From: Bacteroidales bacterium
GTDB lineage: Bacteria > Bacteroidota > Bacteroidia > Bacteroidales > UBA932
DNA: 14,818 nt
Reading direction: 5' to 3'
Assembly: GCA_017556665.1 (NCBI GenBank)
Contig: JAFYMJ010000075.1
Location: 1 to 14,818 of the forward strand
Below are positions 1 to 7,793 of the stretch, in pieces. The position numbers and the translations under genes are program-made. A model generated the notes under the pieces. The model was not told the DNA's origin and ran no database searches. It saw nothing but the letters and a program-made list of their open reading frames with translations. The first letter of the stretch is position 1. Each line of letters begins with the position of its first letter.

Positions 1-164
1 GCATGAATAATTTGTGGAATCACCTCCTTACCTACACCACTCTCTCCAGTTACCAGTACAGACAAATCTGTGTTGGCAACCTGCACGGCAATTTCTAATG
101 CTCTATCCAGGACAGCATCATTACCAATAATATCAAATCTCTGTTTTAAACTTTGTAATTCCAT
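1..164 (-). CDS. Sigma-54-dependent AAA+ transcriptional regulator (N-terminus, partial)
   Basis: This is the first 54 residues of a minus-strand gene that leaves the window at base 1. The translation begins MELQSLKQRFDIIGND and contains a Walker A motif (GESGVGKE, residues 40-47) followed by PQIIH, the start of the central AAA+ domain of NtrC-family enhancer-binding proteins. These ATPases remodel sigma-54 RNA polymerase so that it can open promoters. The AAA+ domain starts almost at the initiator Met, so there is no N-terminal receiver or sensor domain, as in a common Bacteroidota subgroup. The ATG at 164 is chosen because an excellent Bacteroidota promoter ends 6 nt upstream and leaves no room for a longer protein. 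The GAFTGA loop and the DNA-binding HTH lie outside the window, so they cannot be confirmed. It is divergent from the lipoprotein gene at 291. Confidence 0.85.
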   Translation of the reverse strand, partial: MELQSLKQRFDIIGNDAVLDRALEIAVQVANTDLSVLVTGESGVGKEVIPQIIH

Positions 165-170
165 ATTCCG

Positions 171-202
171 CAAATATAAAATTTTCTATCCCTTTATTCA
201 AA
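171..202 (-). promoter_or_regulatory. Bacteroidota-type promoter of the sigma-54 regulator
   Basis: On the minus strand, TTTG (202-199) and TATATTTG (178-171) are separated by exactly 20 nt, matching the -33/-7 TTTG-N19-21-TAnnTTTG pattern of the Bacteroidota primary sigma factor. Only 6 nt separate the -7 box from the ATG at 164, so the transcript may be leaderless or nearly so. Confidence 0.75.
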
Positions 203-239
203 TTTTACCTCCTAATACCAAAAATTAAACACTTTTTAC

Positions 240-247
240 TACATTTG
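240..247 (+). promoter_or_regulatory. Candidate -7 element for the lipoprotein gene
   Basis: TACATTTG fits TAnnTTTG and lies 43 nt before the preferred ATG at 291. No TTG or TTTG is visible 19-21 nt upstream, so the -33 element is weak or absent. It sits back-to-back with the regulator promoter at 171-202. Confidence 0.45.
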
Positions 248-290
248 TGTTTACAGAATAATGGAATTATTAAATTTAACCAGTTATTAT

Positions 291-1943
291 ATGAAAAAGA
301 GTATTTTCAAAGTTTTAGGCATTGTTACATTATGCCTTGCAGTTTTAGCTTGTGCCAATCCATCAAAGATGGCAAAGGAGCTTGATAAGATTAAGATAGA
401 CTGCAATCCTTTAGAGGCTGTTGCAGGTAAAATTGCTGTAAACTATTCTATCTCATTTCCAGCAGAGTTCTTTGCTCCAACAGCTGTTGTTGAGGTAGTT
501 CCTGTACTAAAATTCAATGGTAAAGAGGTTGCAGGTCCTATGTTTGGAATGCAAGGAGAGAAAGTTTTGGATAACTATCAAGTTGTTCCTTACAAAACTG
601 CAAGCACTCAAAGCAGAAGCTTTACTGTTGACTATGAGCCAGGTATGGAGGGTGCAGTTCTTGAGTTCAGATCTGCTATCTACAACAAAGACAAATCTAA
701 AGTTATAGCTAACCCAGCTCCTATTAAAGTGACTGAGGGTGTTAACTGCACATACATGCTTGTAGATACTAAAGGTGTTCCTTCATTTGAGGATGACGCT
801 TACCAAAAAGTTATTAAAGAGTCTAAAGAGTCTCAAATCCTTTACACTGTAAACCAATACAATGTTAGAAGAAGCGAGCTAAAATCTAAATCTGTAAAAG
901 AGTTCCAAGAGTACTTGAAAGAGATTGAGAAAGATGAGAGAAGAACTCTTGTTTCTAACGATATTATTGCTTACGCTTCTCCAGAGGGTGCAGAAGACCT
1001 TAACACTAAACTTTCTAACAATAGAGCAAAAAGTGCAGAGACTGCATTTGTAAAAACTATTACAAAGAAATATGATGTTAAAGATGTTCCTCTAAATGTG
1101 ACTCAAATTTCTGAGGACTGGGAAGGTTTCCAAGAGTTGGTTGCTGCTTCTGATATTGAGGATAAAGAGCTTATCTTAAGAGTTCTTTCTATGTACTCAG
1201 ATCCTGCAGTAAGAGAGAGAGAGATTAGAAATATGTCTTCTGTATTCAAAACTTTGGCTGACAAAGTTCTTCCAGCTTTAAGAAGAGCAAGATTTGTTGC
1301 TAACGTAGAGTACAAGAACTGGACAGATGAGGAGTTGATTCAAATCATTAACGAGAACATTGACAAATTAGACGAAGAGGCTTTATTGTATGGTGCTTCA
1401 TTGTTTGACAAAACTGACGCTAAAGTAAAAGTTTACAAACAAGCTGCTCAAAAATTCAACAGCAGCAGAGCATACAACAACTTGGCAGCTATTGCTCTAG
1501 CGGCTAACAAAACATCTGAGGCCAAATCTTATTTGGATAAGATGACCAACAAAGGTTACAGCTACTACAATAATATGGCAGTTGCTGCAATGCAAGAGAA
1601 AAACTTCAGCAAAGCTGCTGAGTATCTTCAAAAAGCAGGCAATGGAAAAGAGGCTAACCAAAACCTTGGTGCACTTTATATTCTTGACGGCAAATATCAA
1701 AAAGCATACGATGCACTTGCTCCATACAACACTTTCAACACAGCTCTTGCAGGTGTTCTAGTTAAGAACTACAGCAAAGTTGGTGAGTTAAAATGCAAAT
1801 GTGCAAGAGCTAATTACCTAAGAGCAGTTGCTGCTGCAAGACAAGGTAAAGCTTCTGATGCAAAATCTTACCTAAAAGAGGCTAGCAAAGATGCAAAATA
1901 TGCAGAGCGTGCTAAAACAGATGTTGAGTTTGCAAAACTATAA
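291..1943 (+). CDS. Lipoprotein with OmpA-like motif and C-terminal TPR-like repeats
   Basis: I do not recognise a named gene. From the ATG at 291 the protein has 550 residues. It begins MKKSIFKVLG with a hydrophobic core and a lipobox ending VLAC (Cys21), so it is probably a lipoprotein of the cell envelope. Residues about 30-155 look beta-rich. At about 225-246 is a segment IIAYASPEGAED...LSNNRA, resembling the OmpA C-terminal domain and the related domain in Bacteroidota DUF3868-type proteins. Next come PAVREREIRN and LPALRRARF, which also recur in that group. Residues about 390-550 are Ala/Lys/Tyr-rich helical repeats that read as degenerate TPRs, with a KCKC pair at 501-504. An in-frame ATG at 261 would add ten residues before the signal peptide and is less likely. 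The gene stands alone between a -7 box and a strong terminator. A structural or scaffold role in the envelope is inference. Confidence 0.75.
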   Translation: MKKSIFKVLGIVTLCLAVLACANPSKMAKELDKIKIDCNPLEAVAGKIAVNYSISFPAEFFAPTAVVEVVPVLKFNGKEVAGPMFGMQGEKVLDNYQVVPYKTASTQSRSFTVDYEPGMEGAVLEFRSAIYNKDKSKVIANPAPIKVTEGVNCTYMLVDTKGVPSFEDDAYQKVIKESKESQILYTVNQYNVRRSELKSKSVKEFQEYLKEIEKDERRTLVSNDIIAYASPEGAEDLNTKLSNNRAKSAETAFVKTITKKYDVKDVPLNVTQISEDWEGFQELVAASDIEDKELILRVLSMYSDPAVREREIRNMSSVFKTLADKVLPALRRARFVANVEYKNWTDEELIQIINENIDKLDEEALLYGASLFDKTDAKVKVYKQAAQKFNSSRAYNNLAAIALAANKTSEAKSYLDKMTNKGYSYYNNMAVAAMQEKNFSKAAEYLQKAGNGKEANQNLGALYILDGKYQKAYDALAPYNTFNTALAGVLVKNYSKVGELKCKCARANYLRAVAAARQGKASDAKSYLKEASKDAKYAERAKTDVEFAKL

Positions 1944-1962
1944 TCAATCTGTTATTACATAT

Positions 1963-1989
1963 AAAAAGGTGGCTGCGGCCACCTTTTTT
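1963..1989 (+). terminator. Intrinsic terminator of the lipoprotein gene
   Basis: A perfect 11-bp stem (AAAAAGGTGGC, loop TGCG, GCCACCTTTTT) with a T run begins 19 nt after the stop codon at 1943. The same T run supplies a TTTG that may be the -33 box of the next gene. Confidence 0.9.
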
Positions 1990-2020
1990 GTTTTTATGAC
2001 AATTAAAGTTACTACCTTTG
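1987..2020 (+). promoter_or_regulatory. Candidate promoter of the glycosyltransferase
   Basis: TACCTTTG (2013-2020) matches TAnnTTTG. A TTTG (1987-1990) lies 22 nt upstream, slightly longer than usual and inside the tail of the preceding terminator. The -7 box ends 6 nt before the ATG at 2027, so the mRNA may be leaderless. Confidence 0.5.
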
Positions 2021-2026
2021 GTAATT

Positions 2027-3385
2027 ATGAGCAAACTGGTACTTTTTACAAATACATTCCCTTTTGGTAAAGGAGAAACATTCCTGCAGGAGGAGTTGCA
2101 ATTTACATCCAAAGAATTTGATGAGGTTGTAATTTTTCCACTTTATACCCCCAATAACAATGCATACAAACATGATATCCCATCTGTTGGGGTAAGAATA
2201 ATGCAACCACTTCTCCCTTTTGACCATAAAGACAAGAAAGCCCTAATAAAAAACGGATTTTTCTGCTTTGCTCCAATCTGGTTTGCCATTAAGGAATTTT
2301 TTGCAAAAAAGATATTCCTAAGCGGCAAAAAGATGTGGCTTTTTGCAAACTATCTGTTTATGCTCCGTTCCATTCTAAGTAACAGGAGTGTGATGAATGA
2401 GGTTATGGAACAAATTAAAGGGTGTAATGTTGCTTATTTTTACTGGGGAGACAAATCGGCGCTGCTGGTACCATTCCTAAAGAAAAGAGCAGGCAAAGGG
2501 GCTTTACCAAAATTTGCAGTAAGATTCCATGGCTCGGATATTTACGAAGAGGCCAAGGGATATCTCCCTTTTAGGGAAATGCTGTACAAAAGTATTGATT
2601 ACGCCATTACAATCTCCAAAAATGGAGAGGAATATATAAAGAATAACTACAAGAACCAACCTAAGGTTATCTCTACCCACAGGCTTGGAAGCTTTTACCA
2701 TAGTGATGCCTGCCCAAATCTTGCAGCTCCAGTACCAAATAATGTTTCTGCAGCAGATGCACCAGGTGCATTTAATATAATAAGTTGCTCCAATGTGATT
2801 GAACTTAAAAGAGTTCACCTTATTGCTCAGGCAATGCTGATGATTGAAAGAGACAATCAAATATGCAGATTGCTGCAAGATGGGGGCATTAGCCATATAT
2901 GCTGGACTCATATTGGAGATGGACCACTTTTAGAGCCTATTAAGGAGTACATAACTGCATATAGCGTTAAGGTAGATGAAGATATAGAGGCTACACCTAT
3001 TGTGTATAATTTTATGGGAGCAATGCCCCACTCAAAGGTTATTGATTATTACCAGACCCACTACACAGATCTTTTTGTACAGGTTAGCCGCAGCGAGGGG
3101 GTTCCTGTTTCCATAATGGAGGCACTCTCTTTTGGAATGTCTGTGCTGGCTACAAATGTAGGAGGGGTGACAGAACTCATACCACAAGGGTGTAATTGCG
3201 GCACCCTGTTGAATAAAGATTTGTCGGCTGAAGATTTGTATAAATGCTTAAAAGAGTGGATTACAAAAAGTATTATGCAGCCTGGATACGAAAGGGCATT
3301 GGAAGCCAGAAAACTTTGGGAAGAGAACTGGGACAGCTCAAAAAATTATGCAAATTTTGCAAAGTTTCTCAGCACCCTGCAATAG
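2027..3385 (+). CDS. GT4-type (GT-B fold) glycosyltransferase
   Basis: A 452-residue protein that would transfer a sugar from a nucleotide-sugar donor to a glycan or lipid-linked acceptor in the cytoplasm. The N-terminus (TNTFPFGKGETFLQEEL, residues 8-24) has the pattern of Rossmann-type acceptor domains in exopolysaccharide glycosyltransferases. RFHGSDIY (166-173) falls near the domain junction. The C-terminal donor domain carries SCSNVIELKR (253-262), HIGDGPL (295-301) and the E-x7-E motif SEGVPVSIMEAL (Glu357 and Glu365), followed by TNVGGVTELI. I see no signal peptide or membrane span. The start is the ATG at 2027; a TTG at 2018 lies inside the -7 box and is unlikely. The gene is not in a polysaccharide cluster here, so its substrate is unknown. 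It converges with lepA. Confidence 0.85.
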   Translation: MSKLVLFTNTFPFGKGETFLQEELQFTSKEFDEVVIFPLYTPNNNAYKHDIPSVGVRIMQPLLPFDHKDKKALIKNGFFCFAPIWFAIKEFFAKKIFLSGKKMWLFANYLFMLRSILSNRSVMNEVMEQIKGCNVAYFYWGDKSALLVPFLKKRAGKGALPKFAVRFHGSDIYEEAKGYLPFREMLYKSIDYAITISKNGEEYIKNNYKNQPKVISTHRLGSFYHSDACPNLAAPVPNNVSAADAPGAFNIISCSNVIELKRVHLIAQAMLMIERDNQICRLLQDGGISHICWTHIGDGPLLEPIKEYITAYSVKVDEDIEATPIVYNFMGAMPHSKVIDYYQTHYTDLFVQVSRSEGVPVSIMEALSFGMSVLATNVGGVTELIPQGCNCGTLLNKDLSAEDLYKCLKEWITKSIMQPGYERALEARKLWEENWDSSKNYANFAKFLSTLQ

Positions 3386-3413
3386 AAACCTTCATAACAT
3401 ACAATATACAAGA

Positions 3414-3445
3414 GAGGCTGGGTCATATCATTCTGATCCAGCCTC
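3414..3445. terminator. Hairpin between convergent glycosyltransferase and lepA genes
   Basis: A 12-bp stem (GAGGCTGGGTCA with TGATCCAGCCTC, one G-T wobble) encloses an 8-nt loop. It starts 29 nt after the glycosyltransferase stop and ends 10 nt past the lepA stop. On the minus strand the wobble becomes an A-C mismatch, so it folds best on the plus strand. No strong T run follows on either side, so termination may be imperfect or factor-assisted. Confidence 0.65.
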
Positions 3446-3454
3446 AACTTTATA

Positions 3455-5242
3455 TTAGTCCAATTTAAGTACTGCCATAAATGCACTTTGAGGAACCTCC
3501 ACATTTCCTACCTGACGCATCCTGCGTTTTCCTTTCTTCTGTTTCTCCAACAGCTTTCTCTTACGGGAGATATCTCCACCATAACATTTTGCAGTTACAT
3601 CCTTACGTACAGCCTTAACTGTTTCGCGTGCAATAATCTTTGCACCAATGGCAGCCTGAATTGCAATATCAAACTGTTGTCTTGGGATAAGTTCTTTAAG
3701 CTTCTCGCACATTTTTCTACCAAAATCATAAGCATGGTCTCTGTGGATTAAGCTGCTTAAAGCATCTACCTGCTCACCGTTTAGCAAGATATCAAGTTTT
3801 ACAAGATCTGCTTTACGGTAATCAATTATGTGGTAATCGAATGATGCATATCCCTTAGAGATTGATTTTAGTTTATCGTAGAAGTCAAACACAATCTCTG
3901 CCAATGGAATATCGTAGTTAAGCTCTACCCTTTCACTTGTAAGATAGTGTTGGCTTATTAGAATACCTCTCTTGTCAAGACATAATTTCATAATTGGACC
4001 AAAGAACTCGGTCTTTGAAATTACCTGTGCTCTAATGTAAGGCTCCTCTATTCTGTCTATAAGGGTAGGTGCAGGTAATCCCGACGGATTGTGAACCTCT
4101 ACACATTCCCCTTGTGTAGTATAGACTTTGTACGAAACGTTTGGAACTGTAGTAATACAGTCCATATCAAACTCTCTGAACAATCTCTCCTGAATAATCT
4201 CCAAGTGAAGCAGACCCAAGAATCCGCAACGGAAACCAAATCCCAAAGCAAGGGAGCTCTCTGGATCAAACACTAATGACGCATCGTTAAGCTGAAGCTT
4301 CTCCAATGATGCTCTCAAATCTTCATACTCATCTGTTTCAACAGGATAAACACCGGCAAACACCATTGGCTTAACCTCCTCAAAACCCTCAATTGCATCT
4401 GCACAAGGGTTGTCCACCTTTGTAATTGTATCACCAACCTTTACCTCAACCGCACTCTTGATTCCACTTATGATATAACCTACATCTCCAGTTTTGATTT
4501 CATCTTTTGGACACAACTTCATTCTTAATACACCAACCTCATCGGCCACATACTCTTTGCCAGTATTAAAGAACTTTACCTTATCTCCTTTTTTAATTGA
4601 CCCCGCCTCTACTTTAAAATATGCAATGATTCCTCTAAAAGAATTGAACACAGAATCAAAAATAAGAGCTTGCAATGGAGCATTAGGATCTCCTGTTGGA
4701 GCAGGTACTCTATCTACAATTGCATCCAGAATCTCCGGTACACCTTGACCTGTTTTTCCACTTGCCAAAAGAATATCCTCATCATCACAACCAAGCAAGT
4801 CTATAATCTGATCCTTTACAACCTCAACCATAGCTGAGTCCATATCAATCTTGTTTATAACAGGTATGATCTCCAAATCGTGGTTAAGGGCCAGATACAG
4901 ATTAGAAATGGTTTGCGCCTGAATTCCTTGGGTTGCGTCTACAATAAGCAGTGCTCCCTCGCAAGATGCAATTGCCCTTGAGACCTCATACGAGAAGTCC
5001 ACGTGACCTGGAGTATCCAAAAGGTTTAAAGTATATTTCTCTTTGCCTTTTATATATTCCATCTGAATGGCATGACTCTTAATTGTAATACCTTTCTCTT
5101 TTTCCAAATCCATAGAATCCAGAACCTGATTCTCCATCTCTCTGGAGCTTAGAGTATTGGTAGCTTCCAACAATCTGTCGGCCAATGTACTTTTTCCGTG
5201 ATCTATATGAGCAATAATGCAAAAATTCCTAATATTCTTCAT
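3455..5242 (-). CDS. lepA: Elongation factor 4 (LepA), back-translocating ribosomal GTPase
   Basis: A 595-residue protein of normal length for LepA/EF4, a ribosome-bound translational GTPase linked to back-translocation and translation under stress. The G domain is intact: G1 AHIDHGKST (11-19), switch-I EKGITI (49-54), G3 DTPGH (76-80) including the catalytic His80, and G4 NKID (130-133). The ending is also typical of Lep[25 protein letters not shown], the [33 protein letters not shown] block unique to the LepA C-terminal domain, and FMAVLKLD at the end, all seen here in shortened form across about residues 505-595. The start is the ATG at 5242, directly before the conserved [17 protein letters not shown]. 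It is divergent from the transketolase genes and convergent with the glycosyltransferase. Confidence 0.97.
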   Translation of the reverse strand: MKNIRNFCIIAHIDHGKSTLADRLLEATNTLSSREMENQVLDSMDLEKEKGITIKSHAIQMEYIKGKEKYTLNLLDTPGHVDFSYEVSRAIASCEGALLIVDATQGIQAQTISNLYLALNHDLEIIPVINKIDMDSAMVEVVKDQIIDLLGCDDEDILLASGKTGQGVPEILDAIVDRVPAPTGDPNAPLQALIFDSVFNSFRGIIAYFKVEAGSIKKGDKVKFFNTGKEYVADEVGVLRMKLCPKDEIKTGDVGYIISGIKSAVEVKVGDTITKVDNPCADAIEGFEEVKPMVFAGVYPVETDEYEDLRASLEKLQLNDASLVFDPESSLALGFGFRCGFLGLLHLEIIQERLFREFDMDCITTVPNVSYKVYTTQGECVEVHNPSGLPAPTLIDRIEEPYIRAQVISKTEFFGPIMKLCLDKRGILISQHYLTSERVELNYDIPLAEIVFDFYDKLKSISKGYASFDYHIIDYRKADLVKLDILLNGEQVDALSSLIHRDHAYDFGRKMCEKLKELIPRQQFDIAIQAAIGAKIIARETVKAVRKDVTAKCYGGDISRKRKLLEKQKKGKRRMRQVGNVEVPQSAFMAVLKLD

Positions 5243-5286
5243 TTACGTTATCCAAAACAGCCTTTTAGGGCAAGTTAATACCGCTG

Positions 5287-5294
5287 CAAATATA
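5287..5294 (-). promoter_or_regulatory. Candidate -7 element for lepA
   Basis: On the minus strand this reads TATATTTG, 44 nt before the lepA ATG. No TTG is seen at the expected -33 distance, so the call rests on the -7 box and position alone. Confidence 0.4.
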
Positions 5295-5303
5295 CTGATT
5301 TTG

Positions 5304-5335
5304 ATTGTTTTTTAATAAATTAAAAGTTACTTTTG
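5304..5335 (+). promoter_or_regulatory. Promoter of the transketolase-sigma transcript
   Basis: ATTG (5304-5307), a 20-nt spacer and TACTTTTG (5328-5335) match the Bacteroidota -33/-7 pattern. Start of transcription would fall near 5342, giving a leader of about 26 nt before the ATG at 5368. I see no other consensus promoter before the sigma-factor genes downstream. Confidence 0.65.
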
Positions 5336-5367
5336 TATATATGTAAATTTAAAAATCTAAACTTCTT

Positions 5368-6216
5368 ATGTCAAACATTCAAGAACTTAAAAAAGTTGCG
5401 TCTCAAGTGAGAAGAGATATCATTAGAATGGTTACTGCAGCCCAAAGCGGCCACCCCGGTGGAAGTTTGAGCAGCACAGACATTTTAACTGCTCTTTTCT
5501 TTAGCGAGATGAAACACAATCCAAACAATTGGAGTAAAGACGGCAAAGGAAACGATATGTTTTTCTTGTCTGCCGGCCACATTTCACCTGTTTTCTACAG
5601 CGTACATGCTCGCAGCGGGTATTTTCCTGTAAGTGAACTTGCTACATTCAGATTACTTGGAACAAGACTTCAAGGACACCCTTGTCCTCACAGTAAGTTG
5701 CCAGGTGTACATGAGGCAGCAGGCTCATTAGGACAAGGCCTTTCGGTAGCTGTTGGAGCAGCATTGGCAAAAAAATTGGACAATGATCCTAACTATGTAT
5801 ATGTTCTTATGGGAGATGGAGAGAGTGAAGAGGGTCAAATATGGGAAGCAGCAATGTTTGCAGCCCATCACAAAGTAAACAACCTTATTGCAATTACAGA
5901 CTGGAACAACCAACAGATTGATGGTACAGTAGAAGAGGTTGCAGGCTTGGGTGACCTTGAGAAAAAATGGGACGCATTCGGTTGGAATGTAATTGTTGCC
6001 AATGGCCATGATTTTGAGGAGATTCTTGGTGCATACAAGAAAGCTAAAGAACTTGCCAAAGCAGAAGAAAAACCTGTTATGATTCTTATGAAGACCGTAA
6101 TGGGTAAAGGTGTTGACTTTATGGAAGGCACTTGTGCATGGCACGGCAAAGCACCTAAACCAGAAGATGGAGAAAAAGCACTTGCACAATTAGAAGAGAC
6201 TCTTGGTGATTATTAA
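5368..6216 (+). CDS. Transketolase, N-terminal subunit (thiamine diphosphate-binding)
   Basis: A 282-residue protein covering only the first (PP) domain of transketolase, which moves two-carbon ketol units between sugar phosphates in the non-oxidative pentose phosphate pathway. Visible landmarks are SGHPGGSLS (27-35), SAGHISP (68-74), LQGHP (101-105), GSLGQGLS (119-126), and the diphosphate/metal-binding GDGESEEGQ (149-157) with DWNN (178-181). The second and third domains are on the next gene, 14 nt downstream. The chain ends at a normal stop after LGDY. The two-chain form is known in archaea and many bacteria, so it is a true split gene rather than a frameshift. The two chains must assemble to make the active site. 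The start is the ATG 32 nt after a consensus -7 box. Confidence 0.95.
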   Translation: MSNIQELKKVASQVRRDIIRMVTAAQSGHPGGSLSSTDILTALFFSEMKHNPNNWSKDGKGNDMFFLSAGHISPVFYSVHARSGYFPVSELATFRLLGTRLQGHPCPHSKLPGVHEAAGSLGQGLSVAVGAALAKKLDNDPNYVYVLMGDGESEEGQIWEAAMFAAHHKVNNLIAITDWNNQQIDGTVEEVAGLGDLEKKWDAFGWNVIVANGHDFEEILGAYKKAKELAKAEEKPVMILMKTVMGKGVDFMEGTCAWHGKAPKPEDGEKALAQLEETLGDY

Positions 6217-6230
6217 AATTTGAATGTACA

Positions 6231-7187
6231 ATGGATAAGAAATATATAAATACTGGTAATAAAGATACTAGAGGTGGTTTTGGTGCAGGCTTGGACGTTT
6301 TGGGTAACGAGAACCCTAATGTAGTGGCAATTTGCGCAGATTTGACCGGCTCTGTAAAAATGGACAACTTTGCTAAGGCTCATCCCGACAGATTCTATCA
6401 GGCTGGCATAGCAGAGGCTAATATGATTGGCGTTGGTGCCGGAATGGCTGTTGCAGGAAAAGTTCCTTTTGTAGGTTCTTTTGCAGCTTTCGTTACAGGC
6501 CGCGTATACGACCAAATCAGACAAAGTGTAGCATATTCAAACACCAATGTAAAGATTTGCGGTTCTCACTCTGGTATTACAGTTGGTGAGGATGGTGCAA
6601 CACATCAAATCCTGGAGGATCTGGGTCTAATGAGAATGTTGCCTAACATGGTGGTAATTTCTCCATGCGACTACAATCAGACCAAAGTTGCAACTATTGC
6701 TGCCGGAAGATACGTTGGTCCTGTTTACCTAAGATTCGGACGCCCAGGTGTTCCTAACTTTACATCAGAGGACCAGGAGTTTGAGATTGGCAAAGCCCAA
6801 ATTCTAAACCACGGTGAGGATGTTACAATATTTGCAACCGGCCATATGGTTTGGGAAGCTATTCAGGCTGCAGAGGCTTTGGAAGCAGAAGGAATTAAAG
6901 CAGAGGTAATAAATATACATACAATTAAACCTTTGGACACAAAAGCAGTCATAGAATCAGCAGCTAAGACTAAAGCAGTTGTTGTTGCAGAGGAGCACTT
7001 TATTGCTGGCGGTCTTAGTGAGCTTATTGCAGGTACTCTAGCAGCAAATACACCTGCACCAGTTGAGTATGTAGCAGTTAATGACACTTTTGGACAAAGT
7101 GGAAAACCTGCAGAATTATTAAAAGCATACGGAATTGATGCAGAAAGTATAGTGGCTGCAGCAAAGAGAGCTATTGCCAGAAAATAG
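6231..7187 (+). CDS. Transketolase, C-terminal subunit (Pyr and C-terminal domains)
   Basis: A 318-residue partner of the preceding gene. It holds the pyrimidine-binding domain with the family's activating glutamate in QAGIAEANM (Glu62), followed by GSFAAFVTGR and SHSGITVGEDGATHQ (about 113-127), which are typical of split transketolases. The C-terminal transketolase domain spans about 190-310 (for example FATGHMVWEAIQAAEAL and NDTFGQSG). Together the two chains make about 600 residues, shorter than the usual 650-680 of single-chain enzymes, as is normal for the split type. The gene starts 14 nt after the first subunit, so the pair is co-transcribed and probably co-translated. Its 3' end overlaps the probable start of the sigma factor by 14 nt. 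Confidence 0.95.
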   Translation: MDKKYINTGNKDTRGGFGAGLDVLGNENPNVVAICADLTGSVKMDNFAKAHPDRFYQAGIAEANMIGVGAGMAVAGKVPFVGSFAAFVTGRVYDQIRQSVAYSNTNVKICGSHSGITVGEDGATHQILEDLGLMRMLPNMVVISPCDYNQTKVATIAAGRYVGPVYLRFGRPGVPNFTSEDQEFEIGKAQILNHGEDVTIFATGHMVWEAIQAAEALEAEGIKAEVINIHTIKPLDTKAVIESAAKTKAVVVAEEHFIAGGLSELIAGTLAANTPAPVEYVAVNDTFGQSGKPAELLKAYGIDAESIVAAAKRAIARK

Positions 7188-7752
7188 TAAACAAGTTTTT
7201 GCTTTGGACGACAAGAAGATTCTATATTTGTATAAAGAGGAAGGCAAACGTGAGTTTGCCTTCAATCTTATTGTCCAAAAATATAGCGAGAGATTATATT
7301 GGCACATCCGTAGCCTTACATTGGATCATCAGGATACAAATGATCTTTTACAAACAACTTTAATTAAGATATGGAGCAATCTTCCAAATTTTAGAGAAGA
7401 GAGCAAACTATATACCTGGATATACCGTATTGCTACCAACGAGACTCTTACTTTCCTTAAACGGAAACAGCTTACATCATTCCTTTCATTGAGCAGTTAC
7501 GACGCTGTTCTTGAGAACAAACTTGCATCTGACTCCTACTTTAACGGAGACAAGATGCAAAAAGCTCTGCAAAAAGCCATTTTAAAATTGCCTCCAACCC
7601 AAAGGGTAGTCTTTAATTTCAGATACTTCCAAGAGATGCCATATGAAGAGATATCACAGATTATGAACACATCTGTAGGATCACTTAAAGCATCATACCA
7701 CCACGCATACAAAAAAATCAAAAAAGAAATGGAAGATTTGTTTTTGGATTAA
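7174..7752 (+). CDS. ECF-type RNA polymerase sigma factor
   Basis: A sigma-70-family factor of up to 192 residues with only sigma2 and sigma4, the ECF layout. Sigma2 covers about 28-98 (FNLIVQKYSERLYWHIRSL, then DTNDLLQTTLIKIW and YTWIYRIATNETLTFLKRK). Sigma4 covers about 128-187 (LPPTQRVVFNFRYFQEMPYEEI, then the HTH helix NTSVGSLKASYHHAYKKIKK). An in-frame stop at 7150 and the absence of any ATG before the sigma2 domain force a non-ATG start: TTG at 7174, overlapping the transketolase gene by 14 nt, or TTG at 7204. Downstream are a one-TM protein and a secreted Spy-like protein, suggesting a sigma, anti-sigma and periplasmic sensor set. No promoter is visible just upstream, so expression likely comes from the transketolase promoter. 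Its target promoters are unknown. Confidence 0.9.
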   Translation: MPENSKQVFALDDKKILYLYKEEGKREFAFNLIVQKYSERLYWHIRSLTLDHQDTNDLLQTTLIKIWSNLPNFREESKLYTWIYRIATNETLTFLKRKQLTSFLSLSSYDAVLENKLASDSYFNGDKMQKALQKAILKLPPTQRVVFNFRYFQEMPYEEISQIMNTSVGSLKASYHHAYKKIKKEMEDLFLD

Positions 7753-7793
7753 ACCTTTTTGAATTTACATTGTCTAACCAAAAAAGAACATAT

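Noticed and set aside
261..290. Upstream ATG at 261 for the lipoprotein
   Set aside because: It would put ten non-basic residues ahead of a textbook signal peptide that starts MKKS at 291.
2504..2911. Open frame of 135 codons on the minus strand inside the glycosyltransferase
   Set aside because: Antisense shadow of a conserved GT-B gene with no plausible start signals.
5728..6189. Open frame of 153 codons on the minus strand inside the transketolase N-terminal gene
   Set aside because: It is antisense to strongly conserved transketolase motifs; its Cys/Phe-rich composition is what reverse-reading of that gene produces, and it has no promoter or recognisable domain.
6214..6233. Frameshift or pseudogene breaking one transketolase gene in two
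   Set aside because: Each half ends or starts at a natural domain boundary, has its own ATG and stop, and the two-gene form is an established transketolase type.
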